DNA of 64,000 nt from Liolophura sinensis (Eukaryota; Mollusca; Polyplacophora; Chitonida; Chitonidae): NCBI RefSeq assembly GCF_032854445.1, contig NC_088306.1, positions 17,891,764 to 17,955,763 on the forward strand, written 5' to 3'. A program made the translations under genes and the position numbers. Shown piece after piece: positions 60,326-64,000 of this stretch; positions within the stretch are counted from its first letter, which is position 1, and each line of letters opens with the position of its first letter. The notes beneath the pieces were generated by a model. The model was not told the origin of the DNA and did no database searches. It saw nothing but the letters and a program-made list of their open reading frames with translations.

Positions 60326-61860
60326 TAAGTCCTGGATAACTGTCTTACAAGTGTAAGTATCTGAGTTTTTCAAGGACCCACAAGGGACTTAACGCTAACA
60401 ATTGTGAGACAGAATTCATGCTGAAAGTCCACGGAGATGGCCTATGTTTACAACATGCTTATAAAAGAAACGATCTGTGTACACTGGAGGCTTCTCCCTC
60501 TGCGATCCTCAGTCCGGTGTAAGAGGCCATGTGACTGGTGGAGACGTGCGACTTTAACGAGCCACAAAGTTAACCCTGCATTTGAATGGGTGCTATTTGA
60601 ATCCACAGCTAACATCCACTATTGATTTGTGAAAGTTCACTGTCTAACTGGCCATCACGTTATTAGATTACCGAAATAGAAAGAATACAAATGGGATAAA
60701 CTGAAGCAGTTGAAATATGAGGCGGTCTTATTCTACAGGTAATAGGCTGGGATGTGAACAGAATAACGATCCAGAATTGAGTAATAGGTGCTCCTGTCAA
60801 AAGCATGTGTAAAGGAGATGTCGAAGACAGCTATTAAACAAGATGTGACTGGAAATGAAGTGGGATGTACAACTGGTGATTTTCACAGATGACTGGGATC
60901 AATCAATTCAAAGAGGATCGGGGAGGGGGGCCGGGGAAGAGAGAGAGATGGGTGTACAGGCTCACTAACAAATGGAATTGTGGTGTGTTACCAGTCAGAG
61001 CCAGGCAGCCAGTCATTGACAAGCATGTGCTGAGTGGAGTGTCCTACCTTGTCAAGTGATAGCATGACTTAATAGTCGGACCAGTGAGGGGGGCCAACCA
61101 CAAGCAGGCCCAGTACCTTGGTGACTGACAGAGAAGCTGTGGGAGGCTGAACCAGTTAAGGCTGGGCTGGCTGGTGGGGAGTCATAGCACCAATAGAGGG
61201 CCAGTAGGCAGGGCTACGCCAGCCAATTCTCTCTCTTTCTCTGTGATGATCTGATGATGCATGTGTGCATGTGAGCTTCCAGTACTTGCCAAATCCACGT
61301 GTGGTACAGAAACTTCTGTTCACTTGTCATACCAGGAAGTCTGCAGGAAACTAGCCGAGGACAAAAAAACACTGTGGGCTTCAATAAGGGGTGCAGACAC
61401 CCAGGGAAATACTGTTGTCGGCACCTCAGGGGGTTGAGGATTATAACCCTGCAGGGGGTGAGGAAGCCAACCCGCTGGTCTGAAGAACTTACAAAAGGAT
61501 TACCTTAAGGCAGTCCCTAGAGAGTTTTCTTCATATAAAGGAGCATTCTGGGTTAATGTAGATGGAGCAATATTCCAAAAGGCATGTGAGAAATTATGGT
61601 GCATAGACAGGCCAGAATTTACCAGTATTAGCCAATCTTGTCTGGCTGTGCTTCTAGTGTCTGGGCGAGATTCCATCTGCATCCCCACATGGTTCTGAGG
61701 GGAGGCGGAGGAGGGAGAAAAAAATAGTGTTGGTGCAGAAATTAGGCGCTACTGAGTTGACAGAAGGTTTTGAGGCAGCATTTAGAAGTACATGTGAGGA
61801 AAAGCTAAATTAGAGTGTCAGAATGAGTACTGTTGGCTGGAGGGACCAGCATCTTCTGTC
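60326..61860 (+). other. Region 5' of the receptor exon; no exon identified
   Basis: Holds the expected place of receptor 5' UTR or promoter. 60900-61260 is G-rich (gaggatcggggaggggggcc and similar). No TATA or initiator can be assigned with confidence. Confidence 0.4.
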
Positions 61861-61881
61861 TACATTTTGTATCCAGAAATC
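61861..61881 (+). promoter_or_regulatory. Possible 3' splice site just upstream of the receptor ATG
   Basis: A pyrimidine-rich stretch (cttctgtctacattttgtatccag) ends in AG at 61875-61876, five bases before the ATG at 61882. It would suit a 5' UTR intron acceptor, common in aminergic receptor genes with remote non-coding first exons. It is a motif reading only. If it is not used, the leader holds a short overlapping upstream ORF (61823-61954). Confidence 0.3.
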
Positions 61882-62377
61882 ATGCAATACAACGGAACAA
61901 CTTTCCCGAGTGGCGCATACAATGTCAATGGCACCGCAACAGTGCCACTCCTGATGTCAAATGTTGCACAGCAACTGCCAGACGACATCTCCACTCAGCG
62001 CTATACAACGGGGCTCCATCTGGTGGCCAATTCGACGTCAAGGAAGACAACCTTGATGTCTACGCCCTGTGATGTGTTTTTCTCTTTCTCTTTGTTTAAC
62101 GAGACTGGAGTGCCTTCCCTTTGTAATCTCAGTAATTTTTCACTCTTGGAATACAACGGCTTACCGGATTCTGAACCCAACGACTACAGTTGGTTCATAC
62201 TCTTGCTCGTTCCTCTTGTGATATTTGGAGCGGCGGGGAACCTGCTTGTGTGCTTGGCGATTTCTATGGAGAAACGCCTTCAGAATATCACAAACTATTT
62301 CTTGCTATCACTAGCGGTCACAGACTTGCTGGTCTCTGTCATAGTTATGCCACTCAGTATCATCCACGAATTCATGG
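61882..62377 (+). CDS. HTR2: 5-HT2-type aminergic GPCR, first coding exon (partial gene)
   Basis: This exon encodes 165 residues plus one base and ends at a strong donor (ATGG/gtaagt). The extracellular N-terminus (about 1-102) has six N-glycosylation sequons (N4, N16, N50, N73, N82, N85). TM1 is about 103-127, with the class A GN motif at 119-120. The first intracellular loop reads MEKRLQNITNYF, and TM2 (about 138-160) has the LAVTD motif with Asp2.50 at 148, then VMPLSIIHEFM. Class A rhodopsin-like membership is certain. The EK(R/K)LQN.TNYF loop is typical of serotonin 5-HT2 receptors (Gq-coupled), though D2-like dopamine and related amine receptors are close. Nesting opposite PSMD1 supports 5-HT2. 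The exon ends just after TM2; TM3-TM7 lie beyond the window. The ATG at 61882 is the first in frame; an in-frame TTG lies five codons upstream. Confidence 0.85.
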
Positions 62378-64000
62378 GTAAGTGTCTCAAAAGATCAATA
62401 CGATTGGTCCTTTACGTCACATATTTGCATATCTACTAGTTTTACATGAAATCATTTAAGATTAATTAGTCTATGTTGTATTGTTACCATGTCGCATAAA
62501 GATATTTTAAAGCATTAATTTTCCTGGGATCAGCCACCCATGTTAAGCACTAAGAGTGAAAGTGCTTTCCTTTCTTGTTCCCACTGTAGAATTGGCAGAA
62601 CGGGTGGTGGTCATGGTGAAAAATATCTCAATCCAACATGTCAAATATTCTACTAATCGGACCAGAAAATTTGAGATAATTTTTTTCTTTTACAAATTTC
62701 TAAATAATGTTTTTCCACCTGTGATGTGGCCATGGTTAATTAACGGCTAGCACTAAATTAACCAAGTACACACTTTCTGTCCACAAGTTTACATGTCAAA
62801 AATTTAGATTTTACACAGATGTTCTAGAATGTCTATTACTGCTAAGTTATAACTGGATAAGGAAGAAAAAAACTATGTGCAAGTCTCCAGAGTACCTACA
62901 TAATTTAAAAGAAAATTCATCCTGTTGATATCCATTTTTTTCCCCTTATTTCATGCAACAGCCAAAACATGCAGAAAGAAATGCCAGTCAAAGATGAAAA
63001 CAATTTAGCACATTCTTTGTCCAGAGCTTATCACAGCACCTGATATTCCTGGGTTTTGGATGTACCTAAAGTAAACAAAATTAACTTGACAAGTACAAAA
63101 TAAAACTAATAAAGACAGAGACAAGTCTGAATTTAAAAATTATCAGTCAGTGACTTTGAACTGTCTTAAGGAATCTGTAGAAAAAAAAATGGTGTTCCCA
63201 AGAAGTGTTCACATTGGTACAAGCCTGGCTGTTTTCCCAGTGGAGTAACAAATGTGTAACCATCAGCAATCTTGTTTGAAGAGGATATATGTGAACGGTA
63301 GTTGCTATTGATTGCCCCTTTAAGACAAAGCGTGGCGCCCATAAATAATGTCCCGGGGAAGAACGGTGGGTAAAGTGAGTTAGAGCGCATCCCTAGTAAT
63401 AAGCGTACTTCAGTCGGCTACTTTATTTACAAGTCGCCAAAGCTCGGCCGATAATCTAACTAGAGATGTTCGGGTGTTTGACACCTCTGGCAGTCTGCGA
63501 GACCCTCCCGTCACAGCGGCCGAATAAATCACTAGCCAAGGGCAGAGAATCAAATAGTACGAGGAAGCAGCCACCGCCGCCTCCGCACATATAGGAAAAC
63601 CAATATCCTCATCGGTACGGGGAATGATGAAAATACCCAACACCTATTGGACAAAAGTGCATGTTACTTGTGTGTAGCTGAATGAGGCTCTGGGACGAGG
63701 AGACATCAAAAAAACTAAATTGATACATGTCATGATGTCTCACACGTCAACTGTCATTCTCAATTGTGGCAAATTTTATTCACCAAAAGATTGCAAATAA
63801 ATGCCAAAAAATATTAGTTGTGATGCTGAACTAGGCTCACTGGGGTATGAACCTACCTATCTCCCCAACAAACGTTATTAAAGCATCTTTTTAAGATTAA
63901 CAGAACTCTCAGAATGAGACGTGCTTGAGTTTTTAGATTAAGTACAGTATTGTTGGATATAGAGTACAAAACTGCTGATTTGGGTTAATTTAAACGGAGG
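62378..64000 (+). other. Receptor intron 1 (partial)
   Basis: It begins gtaagt after the TM2 exon. I see no TM3 exon (no CDxW or DRY-like reading) before the window ends. 63340-63660 is a repeat-free, GC-richer stretch without clear coding potential. Confidence 0.6.

Larger units (their letters stand above)
28261..64000 (-). other. PSMD1: Inferred large PSMD1 intron hosting the receptor gene
   Basis: From the exon A acceptor (ttacag, 28261 upward) to the window edge I find no further PSMD1 exon. I searched for the expected upstream segment (VNDDVRRAA...GFILF, ending at a phase-2 Arg split), looking for donors compatible with it. PSMD1 needs about 600 more N-terminal residues, so this is inferred to be an intron of at least 35.7 kb, unless a small exon escaped me. 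The receptor exon at 61882 lies inside it on the other strand. Confidence 0.65.

Noticed and set aside
62556-62750. Possible second receptor exon
   Set aside because: Translation lacks TM3 features (no conserved Cys, no D3.32 region, no DRY); sequence is AT-rich intron.

Overview
The window looks like nuclear DNA of a lophotrochozoan animal, most likely a mollusc (bivalve or gastropod). It has AT-rich, repeat-rich DNA, small exons with GT-AG introns, and about thirty copies or fragments of tRNA-derived SINEs. I recall their shared tail ("...TTGAGTACGGCGTAAAACACC...") from molluscan genomes. The species cannot be named from this sequence. Nearly all listed open reading frames are chance or repeat-derived.

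Two genes are supported. On the minus strand, 28260 down to 1902, lie the last nine coding exons of PSMD1 (26S proteasome regulatory subunit Rpn2). They run from inside the PC-repeat toroid, through a charged KEKE linker, to the acidic C-terminus and stop codon. Every junction has AG/GT borders and the reading phase is kept throughout. The 3' part is compact (exons C to I in about 4.9 kb). It is followed upstream by introns of 3.8 kb, 17.4 kb and at least 35.7 kb. On the plus strand, 61882-62377 is the first coding exon of an aminergic GPCR, best read as a 5-HT2-type serotonin receptor (N-terminus, TM1, TM2). It ends at a GTAAGT donor, and the rest lies beyond the window.

The most interesting observation is the layout. 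I found no PSMD1 exon between 28261 and 64000, so the receptor appears to sit inside a PSMD1 intron on the opposite strand. In vertebrates HTR2B is likewise nested antisense in a PSMD1 intron. If confirmed, this is a nested-gene arrangement kept since the protostome-deuterostome split.

The rest is intronic. It holds three tRNA-headed SINE families sharing a 3' tail (five copies with clear target-site duplications), a TIR-bearing MITE-like family, a second short dispersed family, and about a dozen minisatellite arrays. One array grew inside a SINE, one is interrupted by a SINE, and one has a four-monomer higher-order repeat of 552 bp. A few non-repetitive islands carry palindromic homeodomain-type sites and are candidate regulatory DNA, perhaps for the nested receptor. 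Long stretches hold nothing I can recognise and are marked as such.
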